Shown: positions 16,770 through 25,929, numbered from the stretch's first letter. The stretch is 64,000 nt of DNA from Neptuniibacter sp048548695 (GCF_048548695.1 NZ_JBLYIF010000003.1), one strand, 5' to 3'. The notes: generated by a model from the letters alone, not told the origin. Numbers and translations: made by a program.

Positions 16770-17425
16770 TGCAACTTCTGACCTCCCTGCGTAATAGCAG
16801 CCTGGCACTGACGCTGTTCGCTGTTGTCACGGCGGCATTGATTGCCGTTACTCAGGTGACGACTGAACAGCGCATTGCTAACAATGAGCGCGAGCAACAA
16901 GCGCGGGCTTTGTATGAAATTATTCCTAAACAACGGGTGAGTAATGACCTGTTGTCGAGCGGCTTTGAATTTGTCTCTTACGAACTGACCGGCAGTGCTG
17001 AACCGGCCACCGGATACCGGGCATTGCAGGGTGATGATGTCATCGCGGTGATTTTACCGGCGGTGGCTCCAGATGGTTACAATGGTCGTATTAACCTGAT
17101 TGTCGGTATCAATGCAGATGGTTCAGTAGCAGGTGTCAGGGTTTTGGGGCATCAGGAAACACCGGGACTGGGTGATAAGATTGAGCTGAAAAAATCGGAT
17201 TGGATTCTATCCTTTAATGGCACCCGTAAAGCCGACAACCCCAATGCCTGGGGGGTCATCAAAGACGGTGGCCAGTTTGATCAGTTTACCGGGGCCACCA
17301 TCACACCACGCGCCGTCGTGAAAGCAGTAGGGTATGTGCAGGATTATTTTGCGTATAACCGGGCAAGCCTGCTGGAATTAGCGGATACTGAACATCGGGA
17401 CGCCACCCGACAGGAGCCAAATTGA
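16769..17425 (+). CDS. rnfG: Rnf complex subunit G (covalent FMN subunit)
   Basis: RnfG is a membrane-anchored periplasmic subunit with one covalently bound FMN. An N-terminal transmembrane segment (about 9-30) is followed by a soluble domain ending in DQFTGATITPRAVVKAV, where the threonine of the TGAT motif is the FMN attachment site. HQETPGLGDKI is a second family motif. At 218 residues it has normal length. It overlaps rnfD by one base and rnfE by one base, so the three are translationally coupled. Confidence 0.96.
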   Translation: MQLLTSLRNSSLALTLFAVVTAALIAVTQVTTEQRIANNEREQQARALYEIIPKQRVSNDLLSSGFEFVSYELTGSAEPATGYRALQGDDVIAVILPAVAPDGYNGRINLIVGINADGSVAGVRVLGHQETPGLGDKIELKKSDWILSFNGTRKADNPNAWGVIKDGGQFDQFTGATITPRAVVKAVGYVQDYFAYNRASLLELADTEHRDATRQEPN

Positions 17426-18123
17426 TGGCCGATTACAAAAAAATCACCCTGAACGGTTTATGGGACAACAACCCCGCGTTGGTACAGTTGCTGGGCTTGT
17501 GTCCGCTATTGGCTGTGACCGGTACTGTCGTCAATGCGATTGGTCTGGGGCTGGCCAGTACTCTGGTACTGGTGGGCTCTAATTTTACCGTATCGGCATT
17601 TCGGCATTTTGTGCCAGATACCGTGCGCTTACCGATCTTTGTCATCATTATTGCCTCATTCGTTACGGCGATTGAGTTGCTAATGAAGGCGTTTACTTAC
17701 GACCTGTATCTGATTCTGGGGATTTTTATCCCCTTGATTGTGACTAACTGCGCCATCATGGGCCGGGCGGATGCCTTTGCCTGTAAGAACCCGGTTGCTG
17801 CCTCAGTGCTGGACGGCCTGATGATGGGCATTGGATTCACTGCTGTGCTGATTGCCTTGGGTGCAATGCGTGAAGTGCTTGGTCTGGGTACGCTGTTCTC
17901 GGATATGCAGTTGCTGTTTGGTCCGATGGCGGCCGACTGGAAACTGGTGCTGTTTGATAACTATCCCGGATTTTTGTTCGCCATCCTGCCTCCGGGCGCG
18001 TTTGTCTGCATGGGGTTGTTGATTGCTCTGAAAAACATTATCGACAGCCGCCTTGAAGAGAAGCGTAAGGCGGCTGAGCCAGTGGCTAATCAGCCTCGCG
18101 AACGGGTACGTGTTACCGGGTAA
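17425..18123 (+). CDS. rnfE: Rnf complex subunit E (ion-translocating membrane subunit)
   Basis: RnfE is the second of the paired RnfA/E-type membrane subunits. It has six hydrophobic segments and the family motifs NNPALVQLLGLCPLLAVT and PLIVTNCAIMGRADAFA. I chose the ATG at 17425, eight bases after AGGAG, rather than the overlapping TTG at 17422. The 232-residue length is normal. It ends the rnf operon. The usual enteric neighbour nth is not directly adjacent but lies 2.5 kb further on. Confidence 0.96.
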   Translation: MADYKKITLNGLWDNNPALVQLLGLCPLLAVTGTVVNAIGLGLASTLVLVGSNFTVSAFRHFVPDTVRLPIFVIIIASFVTAIELLMKAFTYDLYLILGIFIPLIVTNCAIMGRADAFACKNPVAASVLDGLMMGIGFTAVLIALGAMREVLGLGTLFSDMQLLFGPMAADWKLVLFDNYPGFLFAILPPGAFVCMGLLIALKNIIDSRLEEKRKAAEPVANQPRERVRVTG

Positions 18124-18208
18124 TGATTCCCTGTCGTTCTCTTCTCTATAGATCTTGTCATGGCCACGCTATTATTCAGGTAGTTGTTTGGCCTGACAGG
18201 ATTGCCTT

Positions 18209-18874
18209 ATGCCCGCCAATACCTGGCTAAATCAGTTTCCCTTACTCAAACAGATCACCGGTTGTACTCAGTGGCAGCAGGCAGTGGAGCAGTGTCAGAT
18301 TCTGCAGCTGCCCGCTGATACTGCGGTATTCCACCAAGGTGATCTATGCCAGCAGTTTGTCCTGGTGTTGGACGGCGCAATCCGGGTGCAGAAGCTGTCT
18401 GCTAGTGGTCGTGAGATTGTTCTATACCGGGTAGAGTCGGGCCAGAGTTGTATTCTCACCACTGCTTGTATGCTGGGCCAGCAGGCTTATCAGGCAGAAG
18501 CCTATACCGAAGCGGCAACCCGGGTCGTTGTGTTCCCTGTGGCGCTGTTTCGGGCTGCTTTAGATGACAGTCAGCAGTTGCGTGATTTTGTCTTTGCCGG
18601 CTATGTGCAGCGTCTGGCTGAGCTGATGCTGTTGATTGATCAAATTGCATTTGGCCGCATGGACAGTCGGTTGGCGTGCTATCTGCTCCTTAAGGCACCT
18701 AGTGTCGGTGGCTTACGTTTGACGCATCAACAACTGGCGCGTGAGCTGGGCAGTGCCAGAGAAGTGATAAGCCGGTTGTTGAAAGAATTTGAACGGCAGG
18801 ACCTGGTGAGCTTGCAGCGTGGCCTGATTCAGGTGTGCGATACGCCCGGACTGCAAAAAGTTGCTGATATGTGA
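18209..18874 (+). CDS. Crp/Fnr family transcription regulator
   Basis: This 221-residue cyclic-nucleotide-binding-like regulator has an N-terminal beta-roll (about 30-120), a dimerisation helix, and a C-terminal winged helix. The recognition region LTHQQLARELGSAREVISRL lies near residues 170-190. It has no N-terminal cysteine cluster, so it is not an oxygen-sensing Fnr; the roll also lacks a clear cAMP-binding RTA motif. The ligand is unknown. It stands 86 bases after rnfE and 69 bases before a small DUF2892 membrane protein, a pairing common for such regulators. That gene is a likely target. Confidence 0.92.
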   Translation: MPANTWLNQFPLLKQITGCTQWQQAVEQCQILQLPADTAVFHQGDLCQQFVLVLDGAIRVQKLSASGREIVLYRVESGQSCILTTACMLGQQAYQAEAYTEAATRVVVFPVALFRAALDDSQQLRDFVFAGYVQRLAELMLLIDQIAFGRMDSRLACYLLLKAPSVGGLRLTHQQLARELGSAREVISRLLKEFERQDLVSLQRGLIQVCDTPGLQKVADM

Positions 18875-18943
18875 CCATGTCACAGACGGTGATGCCGATC
18901 TGGATTTAGACTGATACTGATGATTAATCCAGGAGATAAATCC

Positions 18944-19135
18944 ATGAAACAGAATGTTGGTGGTATTGACCGGGTATTGCGTATTATTGTGGGGTTAGTG
19001 CTGATCGCTGCAACACTGGCAGGCATGTTGCCTGTGTGGGGCTGGATAGGTGTTGTGCCATTGGCGACCGGGGTGTTTAGCCTGTGTCCGCTTTACTCAG
19101 TGTTGGGCATCTGTACCAAGAAACAAGGCAGTTAA
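18944..19135 (+). CDS. DUF2892 (YgaP-like) small membrane protein
   Basis: The 63-residue protein has two hydrophobic segments (about 12-30 and 33-50). It begins with the family signature KQNVGGIDRVLRIIVG and ends with CPLYSVLGICT, in which two cysteines are conserved. This domain also forms the membrane part of the rhodanese YgaP. Its role is unknown; links to sulfur or redox stress come from neighbours in other genomes. CCAGGAGATAAATCC before the ATG sets the start at 18944. A hairpin follows the gene. Confidence 0.92.
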   Translation: MKQNVGGIDRVLRIIVGLVLIAATLAGMLPVWGWIGVVPLATGVFSLCPLYSVLGICTKKQGS

Positions 19136-19145
19136 GTGTCAGTAC

Positions 19146-19174
19146 CGGGTACAGGTTAATGCCTGTACCCGTTT
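19146..19174 (+). terminator. Hairpin between convergent DUF2892 and rhlE genes
   Basis: CGGGTACAGG (19146-19155) and CCTGTACCCG (19162-19171) form a perfect 10-bp stem with a six-base loop. Only three T's follow, so it is a weak or partly Rho-independent terminator. Confidence 0.65.
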
Positions 19175-19184
19175 GACCCGATCG

Positions 19185-20489
19185 CTACTTGGCTGCAGGC
19201 GCAGGCGCTTTGGCAGGGCTTCTGCGGCGGTTGCGCCGCTTTTTATGTATTGGTGGCCGCTGCCCGTCATGGTGTTCTTGTTTGGGCGTATGCGCTTTCT
19301 TGACTGACTTCTTCCGCCGCGGCGGTGTCGAGTTCAATTTTGAATCTGGCAGGCGGTGTAAGGGTTCAAACTCATCCACTAAATCGCGGCGAATCTCTTT
19401 TGAAATCAGCTTTTCGATAGCGTTAAGCTGATCAATTTCGTCTGCACTCACCAGTGACAATGCTTGCCCTGACGCGCCAGCACGCCCGGTGCGACCAATG
19501 CGGTGGACGTAATCTTCGGCTACATTTGGCAGGTCAAAATTCACCACCATGGGCAACTGATCGATATCCAGGCCACGAGCAGCAATATCTGTTGCTACCA
19601 GAATTTTTATTTTCCCCTGCCGGAAAGATTCCAGTGCTTTGGTGCGCGCGCCCTGGCTTTTATTGCCATGGATTGCTGCTGCCCTTAGCGAGGTATCTTC
19701 CAACTGACGGGTGAGCTTATTGGCACCATGCTTAGTGCGGGTAAACACCAGAATCTGGCTCCAGCCATGCTGTTGAATCAATTTGATCAGCAACGCTGCT
19801 TTTTGTTTTTTATCCACAGGGGTAAGCCATTGCTCAACCCGATCTGCGGTGGCGTTGGCGGCTGCTACCGATACTTCGACCGGGTCATTCACCAGACCAC
19901 GCGCCAATTTGCGAATGTCCTGCGAGAAGGTGGCAGAAAACATCAGGTTCTGACGTTTGGCCGGCAGCAGGGCCAGAATCTTGCGGATATCGTGAATAAA
20001 GCCCATATCCAGCATACGGTCGGCTTCATCCAATACCAGAATTTCCAGCTGGTTGAAGCGTACCGAATTTTGTTTGTACAGATCCAGCAAACGGCCGGGT
20101 GTGGCTACCAGTACATCGGAACCTTTACGCAGGGCCATCATTTGTGGATTGATTTTCACACCACCGAATACCACGGTGGAGCGTAACGGCGTATTCTGAC
20201 CGTACAGGCTTACACTGGCGCCAACCTGAGCGGCCAGTTCGCGGGTCGGGGTTAGAACCAGTGCCCGAACCTGATTGTTCACTGCAGGTTTACCTTCCAT
20301 CAGGCGGTGCAATACCGGCAGGGTGAAAGCTGCGGTTTTACCGGTGCCGGTCTGGGCGGCGGCCATGACATCATGCCCGCTCATGATCGCGGGTATGGCC
20401 TGGGCCTGAATCGGGGATGGCTGGGTGTAGCCTTGGGTTTCAATCGCTTTCAGAAGCGGTTCGGCCAGCTCGAGTGCGGCAAAACTCAT
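19185..20489 (-). CDS. rhlE: DEAD-box ATP-dependent RNA helicase, RhlE type
   Basis: This RNA helicase acts in RNA remodelling, ribosome assembly or decay. The 434-residue protein has all the standard motifs. They are the Q motif (GYTQPSPIQ), Walker A AQTGTGKT, PTRELA, DEAD in VLDEADRMLDMGF, SAT in MFSATF, and HRIGRTGRAG in the second RecA domain. The C-terminal tail of about 60 residues is very rich in Lys, Arg and Pro, as in RhlE proteins, and probably helps RNA binding. The start at 20489 gives the typical family N terminus MSFAAL; the longer frame upstream is not supported. Confidence 0.94.
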   Translation of the reverse strand: MSFAALELAEPLLKAIETQGYTQPSPIQAQAIPAIMSGHDVMAAAQTGTGKTAAFTLPVLHRLMEGKPAVNNQVRALVLTPTRELAAQVGASVSLYGQNTPLRSTVVFGGVKINPQMMALRKGSDVLVATPGRLLDLYKQNSVRFNQLEILVLDEADRMLDMGFIHDIRKILALLPAKRQNLMFSATFSQDIRKLARGLVNDPVEVSVAAANATADRVEQWLTPVDKKQKAALLIKLIQQHGWSQILVFTRTKHGANKLTRQLEDTSLRAAAIHGNKSQGARTKALESFRQGKIKILVATDIAARGLDIDQLPMVVNFDLPNVAEDYVHRIGRTGRAGASGQALSLVSADEIDQLNAIEKLISKEIRRDLVDEFEPLHRLPDSKLNSTPPRRKKSVKKAHTPKQEHHDGQRPPIHKKRRNRRRSPAKAPAPAAK

Positions 20490-20663
20490 AGTTAATCTCG
20501 CTTGGTGAGTAGCTGCACCAAGGGATGGGGCAGGGTGCGCAGCATATAGTATTCCGCTTCTCCGCGCCATGTTTTCCCGGCGTATATAGCGGTTAAAAGC
20601 CTTTTACAGAACAATTCAGGCGGTACAATAATCCGCTACTCTTTGCCGGACATTATCAGTCAG

Positions 20664-21299
20664 ATGAATAAAGTCAAACGCCATGAAATTTTTTCCCGGT
20701 TACGGGACGACAACCCCAACCCAACCACAGAGTTGGCGTATAGCTCCCCATTTGAGTTGCTGATTGCGGTGATTCTCTCAGCTCAGGCCACCGATGTGGG
20801 TGTGAATAAAGCGACCCGCAAATTATACCCGGAGGCCAACACGCCTGAAGCGATTTATGCACTTGGGGTGGATGGGCTCAAGGAATATATCAAAACTATC
20901 GGGTTGTTTAATGCTAAGGCTGAAAATGTGATCAAAACCTGCAAGGCCCTGATCGAGCAACATGGTTCTGTGGTACCGGACAGCCGTGAGGCATTGGAGG
21001 CATTACCAGGGGTGGGACGAAAAACTGCCAATGTGGTGCTGAATACCGCGTTTGGTCAGCCCACGATGGCGGTTGATACACATATTTTCAGGGTGTCTAA
21101 TCGCACACGTATTGCGCCGGGTAAAAATGTGAATGAGGTCGAGCAGAAACTGCTGCGCTTTATCCCCAAAGAGTTTCTGCAAGACGCTCACCACTGGTTG
21201 ATTTTGCATGGGCGATATATCTGTACTGCCCGCAAGCCACGATGTGGGGCATGTTTGATTGAAGATCTGTGTGAATTCAAGCAGAAAACTGAGTTATAA
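20664..21299 (+). CDS. nth: Endonuclease III (DNA glycosylase/AP lyase)
   Basis: Nth removes oxidised pyrimidines and cleaves the abasic site. The 211-residue protein is the same length as the E. coli enzyme and aligns throughout. It has the helix-hairpin-helix LPGVGRKTANVVL with the catalytic Lys, the catalytic Asp in MAVDTHIFRV, and the C-terminal [4Fe-4S] ligands C-x6-C-x2-C-x5-C in ICTARKPRCGACLIEDLCEF. I chose ATG 20664 to match the family N terminus MNKVKRHEI. In enterics nth closes the rnf operon; here it is separated by three genes and has its own upstream region. Confidence 0.97.
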   Translation: MNKVKRHEIFSRLRDDNPNPTTELAYSSPFELLIAVILSAQATDVGVNKATRKLYPEANTPEAIYALGVDGLKEYIKTIGLFNAKAENVIKTCKALIEQHGSVVPDSREALEALPGVGRKTANVVLNTAFGQPTMAVDTHIFRVSNRTRIAPGKNVNEVEQKLLRFIPKEFLQDAHHWLILHGRYICTARKPRCGACLIEDLCEFKQKTEL

Positions 21300-21594
21300 C
21301 CCGTGGCCCTGTATGGGTTTTTGTTGTCCCCACGATCTGTGGATAACTCTATGAATAAGTTTTGGGCACATGGCTGTAAGCCAGCTATCACAGAGATTGT
21401 TAAAAACTGGTGAAAATATAAACTTTGATAAAATTTTAATAAAAACAGAGGGTTATTTTGCCGCTTAGGTAGCTTTATTTGCCGTAATAGGGTGTATATA
21501 ACTTTTTGAGATAAAGACTAAAGATGTGAATCTTTTACTTGGGTTTATCTAATAAAGGCGCATTTTTGGTGCGTATGATGAAAGAAAAAAGCTT
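21300..21594. other. AT-rich intergenic region after nth
   Basis: I see no gene in these 295 bases. A weak AACCC...GGGTTTTT hairpin at about 21298-21322 overlaps the nth stop and may end its transcript. The rest is AT-rich, with several TATAAT-like boxes (for example TATATAACTTTTT near 21494) that could start the GIY-YIG gene. Confidence 0.4.
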
Positions 21595-21858
21595 ATGAAT
21601 TCAGTGAGTTCTGTCTGGTATGTCTATCTGATGCAGTGCGCAGACCAGAGTTTGTATACCGGTATCACTACCGATCTGGAACGGCGGCTGCGGCAACATA
21701 ATGGTGAAATCAAAGGCGGCGCACGCTATCCTCTGAGTCGTCGACCCGTGCAGTTGCTGTGGCATGAAATCTGGCCAACCCGGTCGGCTGCGAGTCAACG
21801 TGAATACCAAATCAAGCAACTGCCACGCAGTGCAAAACTTCAATTGCTCCAGCCCTAG
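21595..21858 (+). CDS. GIY-YIG nuclease superfamily protein (YhbQ-like)
   Basis: This small 87-residue single-domain protein has the GIY-YIG motif in the form WYVYLMQC...SLYTGIT near residues 7-25, followed by DLERRLRQHN with the conserved Arg. It resembles the UPF0213/YhbQ group. Such proteins are predicted metal-dependent endonucleases with a possible role in DNA repair. The ATG at 21595 follows AGAAAAAAGCTT, a weak site, but the motif spacing fits this start. It appears to be a single-gene unit. Confidence 0.9.
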   Translation: MNSVSSVWYVYLMQCADQSLYTGITTDLERRLRQHNGEIKGGARYPLSRRPVQLLWHEIWPTRSAASQREYQIKQLPRSAKLQLLQP

Positions 21859-21970
21859 AAGCTCCCGCAGACCGGCATAAACTGCGCCTCAGTCCTAGGT
21901 ATTTCCTCTGATAGTCATAGTTAGCGGCAGCCGGTAAACTGGTGTTTTGCATTGCATCAAGGGGAGCTTT

Positions 21971-22909
21971 GTGGAGCAAGTGATTGACGTGATTCTTGAG
22001 TCAGGCCGCAGTGGCCTGGATATGGCGCTGTATATCCTGTTGCCCATCATGGTCATCATGCTCTCCCTGATGAAACTGCTGGATGCTAAAGGCATTCTGA
22101 GTTGGGTCTCTAATAAGCTGGCACCGGTTTCCAGAATTTTTGGGGTGCCAGGGTTGGGCATCTTTGCCATGTTGAAACTGCTGTTTGTCAGCTTTGCCGG
22201 ACCCATTGCTACCCTGACGTTGATGGATCGGAATGGCACATCGAAGCGCTATATTGCGGCGACCATGGCGATGGTGTTAGCCATGTCCCAGGCCAACGCC
22301 TCTTTTCCTCTGGCGGCGGTCGGACTCAACCTTGGGGTGGTGTTGTTGACCTCGGTTATTGGTGGTCTGGCGGCGGCGGCGTTCACTTATTACCTGCTGA
22401 CCCGCAATATGGAAGACGGCATACCACAGGAAACTGAAGTGCACAGTGCTTCGGAAGCCCTGAAAGATAAAACGGTCATGCAGATCCTCACTGAAGGGGG
22501 ACAGGAAGGCCTGCGCATTGTCGTTGGGATGATTCCCATGCTGATTCTGGCGCTGTTTCTGGTAAATGTACTGAAAGTTACCGGTGCGATTGACTTGTTA
22601 AGTGCGTTTCTGGCCCCGGTTCTGGGTCTGATAGGCTTACCCGAAGCCACAGTGCTGCCGTTAGTCACCAAGTTTATCGCCGGTGGTACTGCATTTATGG
22701 GGATCACCATTGACCTGATGAATCAGGGTCTGATCTCGGTGCAGGATCTAAACCGCATGGCTGGATTTGCCACAAACCCGCTGGATATTCTGGGTGTGGC
22801 GGTGTTTGCGGCGGCGGGCGCTCGGGTATCTGCAGTCATGCGCTATGCCGTTTATGGCGGTATTTTTGGCATGGTATTGCGCGGAGTCATGCATCTGATC
22901 ATCTTCTGA
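21971..22909 (+). CDS. Nucleoside-recognition (Gate) domain membrane protein
   Basis: This is a 312-residue inner-membrane protein with two Gate domains (nucleoside_recognition family) and about eight hydrophobic segments. The first half carries ARI-FGVPGLG and FAGPIATLTLMDRNG, and the second half AGGTAFMGITIDLMNQG. Relatives include the SpmA/SpmB proteins and domains found in FeoB and nucleoside transporters, so transport of a small molecule is plausible but not shown. The GTG at 21971 is preferred because AAGGGGAGCTTT precedes it; an upstream TTG lacks a ribosome site. No partner gene lies close by. Confidence 0.88.
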   Translation: MEQVIDVILESGRSGLDMALYILLPIMVIMLSLMKLLDAKGILSWVSNKLAPVSRIFGVPGLGIFAMLKLLFVSFAGPIATLTLMDRNGTSKRYIAATMAMVLAMSQANASFPLAAVGLNLGVVLLTSVIGGLAAAAFTYYLLTRNMEDGIPQETEVHSASEALKDKTVMQILTEGGQEGLRIVVGMIPMLILALFLVNVLKVTGAIDLLSAFLAPVLGLIGLPEATVLPLVTKFIAGGTAFMGITIDLMNQGLISVQDLNRMAGFATNPLDILGVAVFAAAGARVSAVMRYAVYGGIFGMVLRGVMHLIIF

Positions 22910-23184
22910 TCCTGCGTACCCGTTAACTGCACAAACCAGGTCAGCCCAGGTGTCGGTTATTTGGTTGTTTTGTCCCGATTAGCGACGTTTTTTAGCGAAT
23001 CTGGTTGATATGCGAACGGCTTTATGCAAAGTTTACCCGCCTCTCGCTTGGTGATTTTCTGGAGGCCACCGCTGATGATATCCAACCGTAACCTGGGAGC
23101 CGCCTTTGGCCTCTGTTGCAGGGCTGTGCATGTCCAGAATTTTACTGGCGTCAGCGTATTTGTTTCTGCCCCGGAGGTGTCCCG

Positions 23185-24201
23185 ATGAGAGTGTTACATG
23201 TTGCCTATCAGCAGCTACGCCGTTACGGCAAAACCCGGGTTAGCTGGGCGCATAAACTCACGCTTGGACTGATTCGCAATGATCATTATGTTCAGGTGTT
23301 CAGTGACCGCGATGTCGCTGCATTTGAAGCCTTTCTCGGTATCCGTGAGCTGGGGAAAAAGAAAGCGAATCAGCGTTTGCTGGAGACCGTGGATGCGGTT
23401 GAACCGGACCTGATCATTGTTGGGCATTGTGATTTGATCACCAATGCAACCCTGGCGCAGATTCGTCAGTCCCGACCCAATGTGGTTATGGCTCACTGCA
23501 ACAATGATCCGCTGTTTGTGCCGTCCAATGTTGATCGTCTGCGCCATCGGGCAGAGGTGGTGGATGCGGTGTTTGTGTCGACGGGTATGCCTGAGCTACG
23601 CCAGTTTGATGATTGTCCGGCACGTTTTTACCATATGCCAAACCCGGTTGATGCCTCCATTGAGGTGCTTGATAACAGTGTGCGCAGTGATCTGCCGGTG
23701 GATCTGCTGTTTTGCAGTAATAGTAATGACTTTACCCAGCGCCGCGACATCGTGCAGCAACTCAAGCAGAGCCTGGGCGATGAGCTGAATTTCAACACAC
23801 CGGGTAGCTTTGGTCAGTCTCCGGTGTGGGGGCGTGACTATGAGCGCGCCCTGGCGGATACCCGGATGGGGCTTAACCTGAATCGACAGGAAGGGGATTA
23901 CTGGTATTCCTCCGCCCGGATGGCTCAACTGGCGGGCAGTGGTATCTTGCAGTTTACCCACAGTGCGCCGCGTTTTGATGAGCTGCTGCCAGCGGAAACA
24001 CTGGTCTATTTTAATGATATTGATTCCCTGCGTGACCGTATTCGCGAGTTTCATCATGATGATGCCAAGCGTCAGGCCTGGGCAGGTCGTGCCCGTAGTT
24101 TCTTCCATGAACATATGAACTCGAAACTCTATGCGCAGTATATTCTGGAGGCCGCTATGGAACTGCCTCTGTCGCATGAGTATGTCTGGGCTAAAGATTG
24201 A
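23185..24201 (+). CDS. Glycosyltransferase (CgeB/GT-B-like)
   Basis: The 338-residue protein looks like a GT-B-fold glycosyltransferase of the group 1/CgeB-like (DUF3880) type. It starts with MRVLHVAY and alternates beta/alpha segments. A C-terminal domain has DYERALADTRMGLNLNRQ and a glycine-rich switch ARMAQLAGSGILQ, then an ETLVYFNDIDSLRDRI nucleotide-sugar region. The ATG at 23185 follows CCGGAGGTGTCCCG. The next gene starts inside its stop codon (TGATG), so the two are coupled. With the following kinase-like and second glycosyltransferase genes it probably modifies a surface glycan such as the LPS core; the sugar is unknown. Confidence 0.8.
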   Translation: MRVLHVAYQQLRRYGKTRVSWAHKLTLGLIRNDHYVQVFSDRDVAAFEAFLGIRELGKKKANQRLLETVDAVEPDLIIVGHCDLITNATLAQIRQSRPNVVMAHCNNDPLFVPSNVDRLRHRAEVVDAVFVSTGMPELRQFDDCPARFYHMPNPVDASIEVLDNSVRSDLPVDLLFCSNSNDFTQRRDIVQQLKQSLGDELNFNTPGSFGQSPVWGRDYERALADTRMGLNLNRQEGDYWYSSARMAQLAGSGILQFTHSAPRFDELLPAETLVYFNDIDSLRDRIREFHHDDAKRQAWAGRARSFFHEHMNSKLYAQYILEAAMELPLSHEYVWAKD

Positions 24202-24914
24202 TGACTGACGCGGTAGCACCGGTTTTACTGGCGGACACTGCACCCTTTGCTCAAGGCGGCAATCGGCTGTGTTATGTCGACCCTGCGGATCGGGAACGCT
24301 GCATTAAAGTCAGGCGTCCGGACTTTACGCTGGAGGACCGGCGCCGTAAAAAAGGCTTCCCCAAAAACCTGCTGCCACTGGCGCACTTTGATGACAACCT
24401 GGAAGAGCATGGCGTGATGATGGCGTTGCATCGTACCTATGGTGAACCCCTATACCAGCATGTCAGTCGCTGCTTTGGGTTTGTCGAGACAGATATGGGA
24501 CGGGGTTTGGCTTCTGAGCTGATCCGCGATGCCAGTGGTGCGGTATCGGAAACCCTGAAAAAACTGCTGTGGGATGAGGGAATAACCGACGATAGCCGTG
24601 CAGCTATTGAGCGTTTTGTGAATTTCTGGCTAACACTGCGGGTCCCTTCCCGCGATCTGTTGCTACATAATATCGTCGCTCAACGGGATCCGGCCGGACA
24701 TATTGTCAGATTGGTGGTGATCGATGGCTTGGGTAGCCAGAGTCTGATTCCAACATCATGGATGCCATCTGCGCTGCAGGTCAGAAAGGCCGAGAAAAAG
24801 ATCGCCAATTTTCATCAGCGGATCGAGCTGTTACTCAGCCAGCGCGGCCAGGGTGAATTTCCCGGCTATCATGGCATTTTGCTGCACCATGATCAGCCTG
24901 ATAGCAAAAGCTAA
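24201..24914 (+). CDS. YrbL family kinase-like protein
   Basis: This 237-residue protein matches the YrbL family (PhoP-regulatory-network protein in E. coli), which has a reduced protein-kinase-like fold. Visible features are a glycine-rich GGNRLCYVDP loop near residue 20 followed by CIKVRRPD (the ATP-binding Lys), a central acidic region, and LHNIVAQRD plus LVVIDGLGS in the place of the catalytic and metal-binding segments. Substrates are unknown. The position between two glycosyltransferases suggests phosphorylation of a sugar in a glycan, as with the WaaP/Kdo kinases, but that is inference. The start overlaps the previous stop by one base. Confidence 0.82.
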   Translation: MTDAVAPVLLADTAPFAQGGNRLCYVDPADRERCIKVRRPDFTLEDRRRKKGFPKNLLPLAHFDDNLEEHGVMMALHRTYGEPLYQHVSRCFGFVETDMGRGLASELIRDASGAVSETLKKLLWDEGITDDSRAAIERFVNFWLTLRVPSRDLLLHNIVAQRDPAGHIVRLVVIDGLGSQSLIPTSWMPSALQVRKAEKKIANFHQRIELLLSQRGQGEFPGYHGILLHHDQPDSKS

Positions 24915-25011
24915 CGGGTCTTTTGGCGTTTATCTTTTTTAAGTTTTGTTTAATATTTGTCAGGCACACTCGTGATTTCCCGAACTATAAAAAGAAGCGG
25001 AAATCTTTTGA

Positions 25012-25929
25012 ATGTGGCATCTCAAGCGTAAGCAGCAACGCCTTAAAGAAAAACGCGAACTCATTACTGCTCAGAAAAGTGCCTGGCTTTCATGCCAATA
25101 TCAATGGAGTGCTGTGAATAGCAGTGCAGTAGGCGTCGGCAATGATCTTGATGACGATATCATTATTTCTCTTACCACCTTTGATAAACGCATAGATGAT
25201 GTTTATCTGACGGTTGAAAGCCTGTTGCTGCAATCTTTGAAACCCGACCGGATTATCCTCTGGCTGTCAGAGGAGGAGTTTAGTGGACGGGATATTCCTT
25301 ACGTGCTGAAACTTCAACAGCAGCGGGGTCTGGAAGTGGCTTTTTGCCCTACTGACCTCGGCCCTTACAAGAAGTTTTTTTACGCTATTCAGCGTTATCC
25401 CGACAGTCTGATAATTACTGTGGATGACGACATCTTGTATCCACATGACCTGGTTGATCTGCTGTATCGCAATTATCAAACTTCACCTGAGGTGATTCCC
25501 TGTATTCGGGCCCATGGCATGAAGCTGGATAACCGGGGTGAGCTGATACCCTACAAGAAATGGGAAAGGCCCTGCAGTAATGTGCACCCTTCGGTGCTTA
25601 CGTTTCCGACAGGTATCGGCGGGGTGCTCTATTTTCCAGGTTGTTTTGATGAGCAGATTTTTGATCAGTCGCTGTTCATGTCACTGTGTCCCAATGCGGA
25701 TGATATCTGGCTCAAAGCGATGAGCCTGAAAAAAGGTATTCAGTGCCAGAAGGTTAACGATAATCGCGACTTTGGTTCTCGGTTTCCGGTGATCCAGGGC
25801 AGTCAGTCACACTGTTTGAAACGGATCAATAAGTCATGCCGTGGCGGCAATGATGCGAAGTTAAAAGCGGTATTCGATCACTTTGATCTGTGGGGTCGGT
25901 TGCATCTGGAAAAGGCTAATCGGGGCTGA
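25012..25929 (+). CDS. Glycosyltransferase, GT-A-like
   Basis: The 305-residue protein has a GT-A-like domain. The strand IIISLTTFDKRI opens it, followed by LLLQSLKPDRIILWL, typical of family 2 enzymes. The metal-binding VDDDILYP motif (DxD) is near residue 143, and PNADDIWLKAMSL resembles the C-terminal acceptor or catalytic acidic motif. The first 35 residues are basic and may be a membrane-proximal helix. It starts 97 bases after the YrbL-like gene and likely belongs to the same cluster. The acceptor is unknown. An inverted repeat (GACGTAC...GTACGTC, 25928-25960) follows and may help to end transcription. Confidence 0.8.
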   Translation: MWHLKRKQQRLKEKRELITAQKSAWLSCQYQWSAVNSSAVGVGNDLDDDIIISLTTFDKRIDDVYLTVESLLLQSLKPDRIILWLSEEEFSGRDIPYVLKLQQQRGLEVAFCPTDLGPYKKFFYAIQRYPDSLIITVDDDILYPHDLVDLLYRNYQTSPEVIPCIRAHGMKLDNRGELIPYKKWERPCSNVHPSVLTFPTGIGGVLYFPGCFDEQIFDQSLFMSLCPNADDIWLKAMSLKKGIQCQKVNDNRDFGSRFPVIQGSQSHCLKRINKSCRGGNDAKLKAVFDHFDLWGRLHLEKANRG

